In this document: positions 36,830 through 49,559 of the stretch, piece after piece
Layout of the letters: each line of letters starts with the position of its first letter
How positions within the stretch are numbered: the stretch's first letter is position 1
From: Rachycentron canadum
Lineage: Eukaryota > Chordata > Actinopteri > Carangiformes > Rachycentridae
Reading direction: 5' to 3'
Assembly: GCA_038496675.1 (NCBI GenBank)
Contig: CM076650.1
Location: 26,412,564 to 26,476,563 of the forward strand
Length of the DNA stretch: 64,000 nucleotides
Translations under genes and position numbers: made by a program
The notes under the pieces: model-generated
What the model was told of the DNA's origin: nothing
What the model saw: the letters and a program-made list of their open reading frames with translations, nothing else
Databases searched by the model: none

Positions 36830-36914
36830 GATTAGATTAGATTAGATTAGATTAGATTAGATTAGATTAGATTAGATTAGATTAGATTAGATTAGATTAG
36901 ATTAGATTAGATTA
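36830..36914. repeat. (GATTA)17 pentanucleotide array
   Basis: Seventeen uninterrupted GATTA units in vegfc intron 1. Confidence 0.98.
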
Positions 36915-39099
36915 TTGTGCAAAGTGTAAAGGAATTGGAGGAGTTCTGGCACTTACTCTGATAAGAAGGACCAGTGTAAATAAAGGTTCAGGTATCATAC
37001 AAAAGCTAAGGTACACAGAGACAGAACAACCCTCAGTGAAGAAAAACACAGCAACATAGTTGAGAACAGGCTGGATGGGAAATCAGCAGGGGGTCCTCCT
37101 CCTCTTTAAATGGCACCCCAGCACTCCACTGAGACAAATAGACAGTACCAGAGTGCAGATGCAAGACTCAGGGCAGCTGGTAGTTCAATGTTAATCACAT
37201 TAGTTAATCATTGGTATATTTAAGATAAGAATGCAGTTACAACACTGCTACATAACACAACACAACACTGGTGTCAATGGATCTTAAACATTGTTAGAAA
37301 CCAACATAATATAACCAACATTTTTTTTGATCTGAGACACACATGAACCAAGAACATGAAAATATCTGGCCTATGCATCAATTTTAAAAGAAATATAACT
37401 GGTGAGAAAATAGTTTAATGCAAATATGTAGAAAGGAAGGATTCACAGTGTGTTGTGTTTAAAGATGGGATCTGAGCTGTGACATCCTCTCTTCTCTATA
37501 ACCTTCCACCCTCACTGACCCTCTTCCACCTTCCATTCACCCCCATTCACAGTGCCCCCCACACCCCAAACCCCCTCCCATTGAGACCCACACAGTCGGA
37601 AACACAGCATGTCAAAAGGTGATGTCTGCAGGTCACTCTGTAGGGGGGGCGTGGGGCTTCTAACACCAAATGGTTAACCTTCTGATGTCTGAACTCTCTG
37701 AATGAGGCTTCACATAGTTTGAATTCAAAGAGCATTAAAAGTCAAAGAGTCCTGGATTGAACCAGACACAAGATATTAAATGTTGTCTTACGATGAATCT
37801 GATTTGTAAGGGACATATGTTGCTCCGCTTTTTATACAAACTACTGGTCACAAGGGTAATGTTTCTGAAATTTGAGCACAGATCAAATAAATAATTATTA
37901 AATTCAGTTTTATTGAATTTTTGACTCATCCGTCAGCCAAAAACACACATGACATTGTGCATTTATTAGATTTTGTCCTTTTCGACTTCTTTCAGATGCA
38001 GACAGATGGAGTGGCCTGAGAATGGGCAATGAGGATGGAACTGATGAATAAGGGAAATAATGAGGGGCAGAAAAAGGAGGGGAAGTGAAGTGATGACTAT
38101 CTAATTACGTGAGCTTGGATGAAGTTTGATCAGTGCTTCAGTCCTGATGTGACAGATGTTACATTGCACATCATCTAAAAAGTTTACAAAAGGACTTTAG
38201 AGTGTTACTGATATATGAAAACTGTTCATTTTAGAAAGAGAGACTCCAAAATGAGATCAGTCTGTGCAGCCCATATGGAGAACACCAGCACTGGTAGCAG
38301 CATAAGATCCTGCTGCTCCTGCTGCTGCAGCAGGTGCAGGGAGTTAAAACTAAACAGCAACTGGTCTGACTGAAACAATAGTGAAATACAGCCTGGAATT
38401 AAAGGGGGGGACTGAGAGTCAAGTGTATAGACCTAATTTGGCGTATGTGTGTATGTGTGTTCTGGATATAACCAACACATGTGAGTGATCTCTCCCACCT
38501 GGTTTCCATCTGGAATGATTATAGATGATCACACACCCTCAGGGGTCAGTGCAACGGAGCAGGTTAGGAGTAACCTATATATATAATATAACATATACAG
38601 AATGTTATAATTGTGTAAAGGTCAGATCATGTTTTAATGCGCCGGTTACCCTCCACTGCAAGACTTGATGTGGGTTAAGATGAGACATGTGGACCTTTTC
38701 ATCAAAACCAATACCCAAAAATGTGGTTCACAACCTCAGGAGACTACGAGCATGGCTATCAACTCTCTGACCAAAAACAGCCTTGCTGCCCAGGTGAGGG
38801 GCGTTACTCCAGGTATCAGTGAAGTGAGGTGTGTCAGTTTGACAGTAAATTGTGCAAACACAGCATTTAGATTCATGCTGAGCTTCCCAGCTATTCTTTC
38901 TCTGAAGCCCTTTGTTTCCTGTACTTATTAGAGTTGTTTCAGTCATTTTTAAAGCTGCAGTAATTAATACATTTGTGATAACTATGCACTAAAACTAAAA
39001 CTGTCTTCAGACAACCCTGTGATGTGCTACCTGTCTAACACCACATGGGCCAAGTTAGTGACCGGTGAGACCCTTTTAGGGCCACATCAAGGCTTTTCT

Positions 39100-39235
39100 A
39101 TTTTTTCATCCCTATGTGTTTTTCCTTATAAAAGTATAATTTTAAAAAATGCTTCCTCCTCATCTTCAGAATCAGCTCAACCTCAGCTCATTATATCTGT
39201 GACTCAATAAAGACTCTGTTCACTGTAATAGGGGA
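39100..39235 (+). repeat. Dispersed repeat family C, copy 2
   Basis: Near-identical core to 31120-31185 in the same orientation. Flanking sequence differs. Confidence 0.85.
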
Positions 39236-41799
39236 TAGTAGCTCAGAGAACAAGAGAAAACTAAAAACACAGTGAATCTCTCCTTATTTTCTAGATAAAA
39301 ACACTGTAAACCAAAATAACCAAAGAAAACTTCAACACAGAAAGTTACACACACGTGTTTGTGTTGTTCTAGAGCTGATCTGAAGTTTCTCTCTTTATCT
39401 GATCTGAGTTCTGCTCATTCTTTGGAGCAGTAATGATGAAAAATCAGCTCCAAAGCCTCTAATGCTCTAAATATCTTATTGTCCATGTCTCTCTGTCTTT
39501 ATTCTGTCACTACAATAAACTCAGAGCAACTTCTCCTCACTCTGAGATCAGAAAAATACAGGATTGATCCCATTGACTTTGGCTACAAGCAGCTGACAGC
39601 TAGGCCTCTGAAGGAGACACTCTGATTGGCTGTGACATCACCCACTGGAGCCAATAATAGCTACCTAAGATATTTTCTTTTGAGCCATCAAACCTATAAG
39701 GAAGCCAAAATAGACTATCCCAAGACTCCCATCATCTCTTGTATGAATCTGCAGGATCATGTGACATTTTATATTTATATTAATTTATAGATCTTTATAG
39801 ATCACACACACTCGGGGTAGACACAAACTACTCAGGCGACGCAATCAGACTGAGCTGGAATGTCCATGAAGAAATCACAGAAAATTCCTTCAAAATGATT
39901 GATAATTACACAGTGCATTCTTCTGCAGACCCCAGGGGGTTGTGAAATATGGGCAAGAGACACAGTCAGAGAGGGGGAGAGTCGAGGACAAGGCAGCCGG
40001 AAAGTAAATAGAAACAGAGAGATGAAAGAAAAAACTCTGTGGTCACCAATTGAAGATATAAGCTAGAGAAAGAGAGAGAGAGGGCATTTATATTATTCTA
40101 TTTTTAGTTTTCTTCAACACGAAACAGAGATGGCGCAACAGAAGTCCACTGACAGACAGACTTGGGGAGACAGAGAGGGAGACACTGGCACATTTCAGGC
40201 ATTTCACCACATCCATCTGTCTTCATCAGAGTTCAGGCCCAGACACAGATTACACCAAGACTGTGGCTTCCCGGTGTGCACCCACAAACCATCATCACTT
40301 CAAAACATCAGTGAACTTCAAAGATACCAGTAACAACATCTGACTCAGAAAGGTTTTTCATCCCAACTAGGTCAGAATATTTATTAATGTTTTCTGGAGG
40401 GAAAACCAGTGTGAATTGACCCCTGAAACCCATGAAACTAACACTGTGTTCTGTGCTCCAGAGGAAATGAGCAGGTGTCTACAAATGAACATCTTCAGGG
40501 CAGATTGCAGATGACAGTGACCAGATGGGCTGGGGCTAGCTGGTTAGCATGCTAACTTCAATGGAAGGCAATCCTACAAATCCTGCAAGGACAAGAAGGT
40601 ACCTGGATGATCTTTGGGAGAAAAGGAATCAAAATTCAAACCTGACACAGTCTTCACAAAAACTGCATTCTTTGTAACTTCAGATCCTATATGTTGTATG
40701 AGTCACAAATAGTGGCCAGTAAGTTTCCAATATCACCAAATATGAATAAAATACAACATTTAAGCACTTTGTGGTACTTGTCTCAACTTTTTGGCTCTCA
40801 TTGTATGACAGAATGACACCTCAACCTGGTCCCTATTTCCCTATTTCTGCTTTGGTGTTGTTTTTGCTGGTGCTGAGAGGAGGGTCATCAGCTGCATGAG
40901 GCTCTTCCTTATAAATACAGGCCTCCTCTGGGTGAGATTCCCTCCTCCTAGCTTTCGTTTAGTTGCCAGCTTGCATTACCTCTCATTTTTGCCTTTGAAA
41001 TGGGCTGTGAGAAATGGGGGTTGTCAGAGATGCATAAAAAACCTATTATTAGAAACTGAAAAACCGCAAAGCATTGAAGCATAAAAAGAAAAAAAAAAAA
41101 TAGAAAAAAAATAGACATGAAAAGCCAATGAAAACATGGAAGAGAAAAAAAAAACAAAAACAACAATGAGGAATTGCTGACAAAGTAGTAGAGACAAATT
41201 GCACACAACAGGGTTCACTGGAGAGACTGACTGACTGGGTGTTTTTCCTGCACCGACAAGAAGCCAAAAGTCACAAGTTAAATAAGTTAGAGAAGATCTG
41301 GCTGAACCTGCATCTTAATGTGCTGCACACAGTATTGTCCATCCTTGTCAGAACTCACAAAGACACCCAGTGTAGCCCTGCAACAAACTAACAGCAGCTG
41401 CTAGATACAAAGCTCTCACACAACTGTTATGTTCAAAGAAAATTTGTCCCAATAACAGAATTAGATAATTATTGTCTTTTTGATTGATGAATGTCCATAT
41501 TATATCCATATCAAATTCCATTGCTGTTCACTCTGCTGGAGAGTGGCAAGAGGCTAATTTGGCTCCAACCAAACTGTTGACAGTCAAGTTGAGTTGTGGG
41601 TAATGTTGGAATTAAAGGAGAATTAAAGAAAGACAATTTCTACAATAGTGCAATGTAAATTGATTCTGGCCATTAAACTGCAATAAAAACTTTTGCTCCT
41701 AGGGGACATAAAACATGAAAGTAAGCTTGTAGATAGACCAACTCTTGTCCATCAACTACTTTGCTTCCATTGTCAAAGCATTTTGGATTTGTTGAAAGC

Positions 41800-43215
41800 A
41801 TGACCATCTCAGCATCAATCCCTCAATCAATCCCCTTGACCCATGGAGCCTGATTGGGCGCAGCCTGCTAAGATTACATGGGGCCACCACCATGTGAGTC
41901 CACCAAAGTGTGAAGGGAGCCTCCAGCTGAGGAGCTGAGGAGCCACAGAAAGTAAAAGGGCTGCCTCCATGTGACTGCAAGTTGCAGGGAGGAAGGTTCA
42001 GATTGTTGTGCTCCAGCTTTCTTGTCTCTGGGTCCGGTTCTGGGAAATGCTCCACCTTGCTGACATGGTTATGATGGAGAGCTGAAGGTGAATGATCAAC
42101 AGCAACTGCTTGATCTAAACCAGTATGGCGTTTTTTCATTGGACATATGTGCTTGTGGCGAATTGGCCACAACAAACATGATGTTCGCGCATGGTGGCCT
42201 ACGATCGATGTGATGTGATCGATAGGATGTTTGACTCTACACTCATAAAATTGGATCTGTATGTTTTGGACTAGAGGAGAGCTGCCAAATGATCTCCACC
42301 TGGTGGATGGGGAAGCTGCTGGATAGCCCTGAGAAACTGAAATGTATAATGGGAGTGTCAACGAGGTCTTCAGCTTTCTGCCTTGCATTCATCCGATTTG
42401 AAGGTTGGGATGTAGAAATCTGATACCTCACTTATGCCTCAGAGGTCACTGAGGTAGTACAAAAGCCCCTCAGCAGCAAGGTGCCAGGTGGACAGGAGAT
42501 GCCCTCAGATTCTCTAGAAGGCTTCAGACTTGGCTTGGCATCACCCCAGGAAAGCTCATGCCAGGGTGCTGGAAAGGAAACATTGACTGCTCTTCCAGCC
42601 TGAGATCCAGGAGGAGCAATGTGGATTCCAACCTGGGATTGGGACAATGGACCAAGTCTAGACCATCGCAAGGTTACTGGATGGTTGTGGGAGTCTCCTC
42701 AGTCCCCAGTTTACATGTATTTTGTGAACGTGGAGAAGGTTTAAGACCATGTGGTTGCTTTGAGGTGTGCTGACACTGACACGTGGATTGCTGTGTAATC
42801 GGCATTAATGTAACAGCATTAAGTAGCAAGGGTTGTGGTGAAGAGGTAGCTGAGCCAGAAGCCATAGCTTTCAATTTACCAGCCAGTCTTCCTTCCAACC
42901 TTCACCTCTGGTCACAAGTTTTGGCTAGCAACCAAAAGAGTAAGATTGCAAGTAAAAATTATGGGGAAACTCATTTTGGTCATCCATTCATTTCCTCATA
43001 GGGTGGAGCCACTGCTCATCTGTGTTAAAAGTAGAGGTGGTTCAGGTCAGGGTGCTTCTTTGGCACTTTCTATATGGAAATTTAGGGGATGTCCTGGCAG
43101 AAATTATATATCTCACCTGGCCTGGGAATTCCTGAGGTTCCTGAGAAGCATGGGGGGATGGATGGATGTCATTGTGGGATGGTGCAGACTGGTGGCAAAC
43201 ATGGACATTTTATCC
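41800..43215 (+). mobile_element. LINE ORF2 remnant
   Basis: Degenerate plus-strand non-LTR retrotransposon. Recognisable blocks in order: GAGGAGCAATGTGGATTCCA (EEQCGF region) near 42612; GGGACAATGGACCAAGTCTA near 42638; CAGTTTACATGTATTTTGTG then GAACGTGGAGAAGG (YMYFVxxEK region) near 42705; AGCTTTCAATTTACCAGCCA near 42867; and TCTCACCTGGCCTGGGAATT near 43111. These follow the order of a common fish LINE whose protein has ...VYMCFVDLEKAFDR... and a C-terminal ...LAWERLG... end. The clade (RTE/Rex-like) is a guess. The 210-codon antisense frame at 41756-42388 is a shadow of it. Confidence 0.8.
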
Positions 43216-43656
43216 ATTTAAAATTAAATCCACACAGATTAAAGAAGTGAAGGGATCTGAGAACTTTCTCAAGTCTTTGTATATCACATGTTAATTTTGT
43301 TTGTTTCATTAGTCAAAAGAGAAGGCTAAGGAAAAGATTCAGGGCTCTTAAAACTGAACAAAACAGAAAAGAAATACTCATTTTTACCATGAAAGCAGGA
43401 AATCAAGTGTGAAGGGAAAATGATTGTTTGCAGGATTATCTCCAACAGTAAAACTATGATTTTTTTTCTCACCCTTACACACCTGACAGCAGAGGTGAGC
43501 AGGTGTTCTTTAAATTCCTCAGAACAACTGTTGGGGCTTTAAAGGTTGAAGACGAGAGCTGAGAGAGAAGCTCATCATCCCAGTTCACAGTCTACTATGA
43601 TCAAATGGCTGCATGATACTACTTAGCACTTAAACCCCCCCTTACTCTAGTGGAGG

Positions 43657-43657
<1 letters not shown>

Positions 43658-43718
<61 letters not shown>
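43658..43718. repeat. (AC)30 microsatellite
   Basis: Uninterrupted AC dinucleotide tract in vegfc intron 1. A second tract of about 20 units lies at 44213-44254. Confidence 0.98.
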
Positions 43719-43721
<3 letters not shown>

Positions 43722-44211
43722 ACCTATGTGACACTTGCCTTCATTGGCTCTTTTCTGTGGCTAATCCTCCCCCTTGGATGGAAAATGTTCACTGCTTTCT
43801 CTCACTGTTTCCCTTCTTCTCTCGTCCAGCTTCTTAGTAAAATTCAGTTCAATTCAAATCTGCAGCGCTGGCACAACATCAGAGAAAAGTATGTTTCAAT
43901 GGTGTATTAATCCAGCTATTATCACAGCACTCAACAGATGGAAAATAATCATTAAACAAACAAGTTAATGTCAGTGTTACCTTTCCTGTGTAAACCAGTA
44001 AACGCCTCAATTAAAATGTGACATAAAAGAACCTTGTTTGACCTCCGATCCAGAGGCTGTGCAGAAACAGCTCGGGCTAAACCTTTAACGACATCCTGCA
44101 CCAGAGGAGATGATTACCATCAGTGAGGAAAATACACTCAGAGAGCTGGCTTTGGCTTCTCATTCTGAGCACTGACTGTTACTAATGCTCCTTTTGTTTT
44201 CACTTTTCACT

Positions 44212-44212
<1 letters not shown>

Positions 44213-44254
<42 letters not shown>
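44213..44254. repeat. (AC)n microsatellite
   Basis: About 20 AC units, followed within 100 bases by AATTAATAAAGCGTTCTGAT, which resembles a retroelement 3' end. Confidence 0.95.
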
Positions 44255-44255
<1 letters not shown>

Positions 44256-44990
44256 CAGAATTAAAACTTGAAAAGCTTTAGTGATAAACTATTCCCCCAT
44301 TTCCCCTGGGAATTAATAAAGCGTTCTGATTCTGATAAACCTGCACTAGACATGGGCACCTTGTAGGTGTTTTAGGGGATTTGTGTGCATTATCTAGGAG
44401 AAGTAAGTGGGTTTGGGGTAAATAAGGTCAATTTGTGGTTAGGTTCTGCTCATAATGGCGTATTTTCCCAGGATATATGTACATGTCAGGGTGGTACAGG
44501 TATATTCCTCAGGGATAAGTGTAATTATTTTTTTCTGTTCAAACCTATGAGGTTTGTGAGGTTCCTGTGAATCCATCATTTTAGGTTGATAGATTTTTTT
44601 GAGTTAGACTCACAGGTTCTCATCTATATTCTGTCTTCAAGCTTGTAGTCCAGCAATTTAATATCATGTTTCTCTTACATTAGGAGTACAGATTAAAAAA
44701 ATAAACAAATAATCTAAAGTACACGAACACAAATTAAGTCAGTAACATCTTTGATTAACTCTCTGAAGCCCACACCTGCAGTTCACACACACTTTTTGTT
44801 AAAAGTTGAGATGAACTGAGTGAAAGCAGCCTGCTCAGACCAGGCTTCACCTCTCTGCATAAGCCCAAGGTTTCAAATGCTCATTTAAATGTCCTGACAG
44901 TGAAGCAACACACACACACATACACACATATATATATAGACAGACATATAGACACACACACAAGTTGTGGACATTCTTTGTCAAACTTAC

Positions 44991-45116
44991 CGGCTCGTCC
45001 ATCTGCTCCTGCTCGTAGTAATAATCATCTTCATCAAAGCTGCTGTGGCTGAAGTCGCTGGCGAGGTTGGAGTAGAGGAGATAAGCCAGTAACAGAGATA
45101 TTCCCAGTAGGTGCAT
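44991..45116 (-). CDS. vegfc: vegfc exon 1: start codon, signal peptide and acidic N-terminus
   Basis: First coding exon of vascular endothelial growth factor C, a secreted dimeric ligand of Vegfr3 (Flt4) and Vegfr2 that drives lymphatic and venous endothelial growth. It encodes residues 1-42. The start MHLLG matches the human VEGFC start and sits in a good context (ACCACC before ATG). Residues 1-19 are a hydrophobic signal peptide. Residues 21-42 form a short acidic stretch with three consecutive tyrosines (FDEDDYYYEQEQ). The exon ends in phase 0 at a GTAAGT donor (44990-44985). This N-terminal region is shorter than the alanine-rich human equivalent. The protein must be secreted and processed at both ends before it is fully active, as is known for the family. 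Confidence 0.9.
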
Positions 45117-45430
45117 GGTGGTTAGAAAGTCCTCTGGTGTTTATCATCCGACAACCATAGGAATGGATATTTAAAAAGCCCTCCCCAGTGTCTGCGCTCC
45201 CCTCTTCTTCTGCCGCTGATAACACTGTTTCATTTAGTCTCTCTCTCTCTCTCTCTCTCTCTCTTCTTTGTCTCTCTGTCAAGGTCCAGTATTCCGGTGT
45301 GAACCCCGCTGTGAAAGAAAGCCCGGTCATATGGAAACAGATAAATCCGGTCAGAGGAGTCCGCTGCGTCAATTTAATCTGTTGAGCCGCCAAATTACAG
45401 GAAATCGGACAACCTGCTTTCAAAATAAAA
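45117..45430 (-). promoter_or_regulatory. vegfc 5' flank / 5' UTR region
   Basis: Sequence directly upstream of the vegfc ATG. It includes a (GA)13 tract in gene sense (45238-45264) and a GC-richer block (45290-45420). No TATA box at a convincing position is seen, and the transcription start cannot be set from sequence. If the mRNA begins above 45423, an out-of-frame upstream ORF of 129 codons (45423 to 45034) would overlap the vegfc start. Confidence 0.5.
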
Positions 45431-46821
45431 GTGTGTATATATATATATATATTCTTTAATTTTGATATAGTGGTCAGAAAAATAAATATTTTTTTACTGA
45501 CCTCTGTCGCTCACTGAATTGAATTTATTATTATTATTAATGTTTTTATTTAATGTTTTGCTTATTCTGACCTGGTTGATGCTGGTGACTCTTCCTCAAG
45601 CTCCATCAAAGCCTCATATTTCTCTTTTTTGATATTAAAATTAATATTTGAAATATACATTCAAATGCACATGAATAGATTATTAAGTGTGGAAACCTGA
45701 GGAGATTAAATAAAGGAAAATATTATTAGGCTCTTTATTTATCATATATATTGGACAAAATTATATTTTCAACTCGCATTACCTTTTCACTTTTACATGT
45801 ATTTACTGAGAGATTTTTCTGTACAGAAGAAAATCTAACTCTCACAGTAACATTCCCATTTCATGTGATGTGAGAAAATGTGCAACATAAAACAAACCCT
45901 TGCTGGTCACTGAAAAAGAATTCTTGCAGTGAAAATGTTCAGGTTAAGTTGTTTATATTCCCAGGAAGATAGTAAACTTGTCATATTTGTGCACAGAGGC
46001 AGGAAATAAAAGCAGAAGCAGAAGATGCTACAGTGTCACTTTTAATTACTTCCACACAAACTTGACTTGATCTTTATTTGGTAGGCTTTAGTAAAATGTC
46101 ACAAACTGAAGTTTTAATTACAGATGATGTTTCTATAAGAGCAAGAGTTTGCAATCAAACAAAAGAAGTGCCTGAAGAAGGTGCTCTGCAAGTTTGGAAA
46201 CAACTGCTGATATGATAATAAACCTATGTAGTTTTATTGCTAAAAGTCAGGAGGAAGTCATGTATTCATGACTTTCCATCTTTCACAGCTTCACGCATAT
46301 ATCCACTTCTTAACATGGGAGAATGAAGTTGAGAGGAGCAGCGGTCAGTCCAGCATCTGCAGACATGTCTCCTTTCTTTACAGGGTCCTGGTGGACTAAT
46401 GCTCTTGGTCCATAATCTGGTCACGTATGCAAGCAGTTCACTCTGCTGAGCCTCAGACTCCAACTGGCTCACTGCTTACATCCACCATGCTAAGTAGATT
46501 CCAGTAATAATACCCTTGTTTCCAAAATAACACACTCACTGTTTGTTTCTGTTTTCATAAGAAGTCTTTATTATATCTGTATTTCATTACTTCTGAACAA
46601 TAAGCTTTGCCTTTCATAGAGTGACAGGAAACTTGATTTTCTCTCTGTCTGCTATGCTTTTATTACTTGTTTTTATTAAAGCTGTTTTATTATCATATCT
46701 GCCTGGTTATGATCGGACTTCAGTTAACCAAATAGAAATATCTGCTGACAAGGATTTAATTACAACTCAGTGTAATGTGACTTACACTTTGCAAAGAGTC
46801 TGGAAGGGAAATCTCAGCATC

Positions 46822-47185
46822 AACTGAACTGTATGGCCTCATGTCTGAAGGAAACCAGGCACCTCTCTTCACCTGCCTGACAACATCCCAGTGCTGAAGC
46901 CAGGTGGAAGCAGCATCAGTGCAGTGCTTTCAGTGGCAGGAAGAGGGACACTGGTCAGGGCTGAGGCAAAGCTGAACGGAGAACAGCACACAGAGAACCT
47001 GGTCCTCAGGACCTCAGACCGGACCAAAGGTTGCCCCTCCAACAGGACAATGTCTCTAAGCTACAGTCAAGAAAACACAGGGCAAACTCTATGAATGTGA
47101 CTGAGTGGCCCAATTGGAGACCTGACTTGAGCCTAATCAAACATGGAGAGACTTGAAAATGTCAGTCCACAATCCAACCTAACTA
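46822..47185 (+). mobile_element. Tc1-like transposase remnant (plus strand)
   Basis: Nucleotide order matches the middle of a fish Tc1-type transposase: TGTCTGAAGGAAACCAGGCA, AGTGGCAGGAAGAGGGACAC, TTGCCCCTCCAACAGGACAA and AGTGGCCCAATTGGAGACCT. The last part, WPNWRPDLSLI, is a damaged WPxxSPDLNPI. Multiple deletions; not coding. Confidence 0.75.
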
Positions 47186-47880
47186 AAGTGTTTGTACTTT
47201 AGTTCTGTTTTGCCCCAAACTAGGACAGACCCTCCACCATGTTTCACTGAAGGCCACGAGCACTCATTCTTCATCTCTTTCCAACTCTTCTTCTCACATA
47301 TTGTTGACGATGCTGAGCCAGGTCCTTGTCCAGTCTCTTAAAGAAGAAACTTAGAGAAACTTCTCATCGTGTTTTCAAGTCCTTCCAATCACTTTGTCTT
47401 TGACCTCTCCTGATTCTTCAAATTTTGTTTATAACAGCTTGAACACCACATCTTGAGTATCCAGTCTGTTTGCTGATTTCCCTTTGAGAGTGAACTTGAT
47501 GATGCTAAATGATGATTTTCTGTCTGTCAGATTCTGTGATCTTTGTCATTTTGAATGATGTGATTAAAAGTTGGTCTGATACATATTAGCAGCTTCCACT
47601 GAGTTAACCTCATACAACATGTGTCTGTAATGTCCTGCTCAAACCTTCACATCATGTTCACACGAAATAGTCAAATACAAATACAGGTGTTAACAATGAC
47701 ATAAATTATGGCTCCATTCCATTTAGGTTTCAGAGCCAGGTTCCTGCTGTTGCTCCAGTGTAAGGGGAGGTCACACTGAGTACTTGACACTTCAGCCTAT
47801 TGAAGCTGTTTTTTAATAATGCTACACATTTTTTCTGGTTGCATTCTAAGAGACTAGAAAAGAATTAAATTTATATATAT
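47186..47880 (-). mobile_element. Tc1-like remnant, copy B (minus strand)
   Basis: Near 47210-47250 the minus strand encodes VKHGGGSVLVWG, a core Tc1 transposase motif. The rest (47456-47880) is close to copy A at 1-430, including the degraded start MTKITESDRQKIII and stop. It sits back to back with a different, plus-strand Tc1 remnant. Confidence 0.8.
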
Positions 47881-48331
47881 ATATATATATATATATCGAT
47901 ATAGATATAGATATATATGTATATTTGCTAAATCAGAACCTGATCAGAGATTAATCTGTCTTTTGAGTGCCTGTAGTTCTTGAATCCACAAATATATCTT
48001 CTTATGGATATAAATTCAAATTGAACATAGTGTAAAATATGTTACATTGAGTCTTTGCTCAAGGTAAATACTTCAGTTGTTAAATAATTGTCAGTTCACT
48101 TCATGATTGTTTTGTTTCAGAGACTAATACTTCAAAGAATCACAGCGGCTAATTTAATTTCCCTCACAGTCAACCAATCAGAGGAGATTTTCAGGCTGCG
48201 ATCACATTCCTGATGGGTACAAGCGCTGAGGTGAAGCCAGTCCATGCATTAGTGAAGTGGAACGGTTGTACTACTACACAGGAGATCTCTATTTATCTCC
48301 AAGTTGACCCAAGACTCTGCTATTCTTAGGA

Positions 48332-48332
<1 letters not shown>

Positions 48333-48417
<85 letters not shown>
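48333..48417. repeat. (TG)42 microsatellite
   Basis: About 42 uninterrupted TG units. Confidence 0.98.
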
Positions 48418-48419
<2 letters not shown>

Positions 48420-48969
48420 GGCCACTGTGCATATATTAGGGGATCTATATATATATCTAGGGGATATGAAAACCTTCAGCAGGGCTGGCATTCCAAAGTA
48501 TTACATGACACACACACAACACACTGAAAGCACAATCCTGAATGGACTTTTGCTTGAGCTATATTCAGTTTGAGTAAATTAACAGAAACAGAGACATGGT
48601 GACAACTTCTCACTGAGATGAATGTAGGAGAGGTCGTACATGTACATATTTATTTTGTTTTCATTACTGGATATATCCAAAAGGGGTGTGTGTGTGAGAG
48701 AGAGAGTGTGTGTGAAATACAGGTCATTAGACCAAAAGGGGATTTCTGTATGGCTTTGCATTGTTTTGTTTTTCTGTGCCTCAGAGTTCAATGAGTCAAC
48801 AGTGTTTGGAGATACAGTCATATCCACTAGTGTACTATGAACAGACAAACTAAGCATGTATGGATAAATACATATCCATTCATCCATACTTACACTTATA
48901 CTTTTCTCTGCAAGAATATATATATATATAATCTCTCCAGCATGGAACATGCATTTGGATCTGTTCAAA

Positions 48970-49470
48970 AAAACTCCACTGGAAGGCATCCAGGAGACAT
49001 CCTAAACAGTTAGTAAAACCATCTCAACTAGGTCCCTTCAATGTGATGCAGAAGCAACTCTACACCAACCTACCTCTGGGTGTCCCAGAGGTCATGACCA
49101 TTAGGAAGGGTTGAGATGTAGATTGTCTGGTAAATTGAAAGCTTTATCTTCCAGCTACTGCTGACAACATTACATCTTCACTTATGACCAAGACCCAGAA
49201 ATAATAAAACTCTAAAACTCTTCACTTGGGGCAACAAATCACTCCGAAGCCAAAGGGAGCAATCCAGCATTTTCCAGGAGAAAACCAGGTGCTGACTCTC
49301 AGTGTGTTGAAGGTCACAGTCTGATCAAGCCTCATCATCTGCAAAGAGCAATGGAATCCAGATTTCTGTTCCTGGATGTGACAGCAGACAGTTGGTCAGA
49401 ACCATTCGCTTTCCCAGGGAGGTTGAGCAGTGTGATACCCTGATAACTGGAGAGCACCCTTTAGCACCTT
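48970..49470 (-). mobile_element. LINE reverse-transcriptase fragment with FADD box
   Basis: On the minus strand, 49330-49360 reads PLLFADDEA, the catalytic FADD box. The rest follows the antisense order of the same fish LINE family as 41800-43215: GGTGCTGACTCTCAGTGTGT, AAATTGAAAGCTTTATCTTC, GGTCATGACCATTAGGAAGG and GGAAGGCATCCAGGAGACAT. Stops and deletions make it noncoding. Confidence 0.82.
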
Positions 49471-49559
49471 TTATTGGAGCACGTGAATAAAAAGAATAAT
49501 GTCTGTGACTGACTGTGAGTGATAGACTTGCACAATCATGTTCCATCAATAATCCGTCA

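Larger units (their letters stand above)
28450..44990 (-). other. vegfc intron 1
   Basis: 16.5-kb GT-AG intron. Contents: inverted Tc1 scrap (29650-29840), a (GTTT)n tract (31304-31340), repeat pair C (31040-31195 and 39100-39235), a tRNA-type SINE (31960-32225), a LINE RT fragment (32560-33150), a retroelement tail scrap (33890-33970), family B copy 3 (34375-34700), (TTA)n at 35365-35402, (GATTA)17, (AC)n tracts, and a longer LINE (41800-43215). In 28500-29640, 29850-31030, 35410-36825, 36915-39090 and 39240-41790 I see no supported feature other than short CA/AT-rich runs. Long first introns of developmental genes often hold enhancers, but none can be shown from one sequence. Confidence 0.85.

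Noticed and set aside
36830..36914. GATTA array as a possible CRISPR or telomere-like repeat
   Set aside because: A plain 5-base tandem repeat without spacers, and not the vertebrate telomere unit.
41756..42388. 210-codon minus-strand open frame, the longest in the window
   Set aside because: It lies antisense to a degenerate LINE whose plus-strand order is recognisable into 43.2 kb, and it has no known domain.
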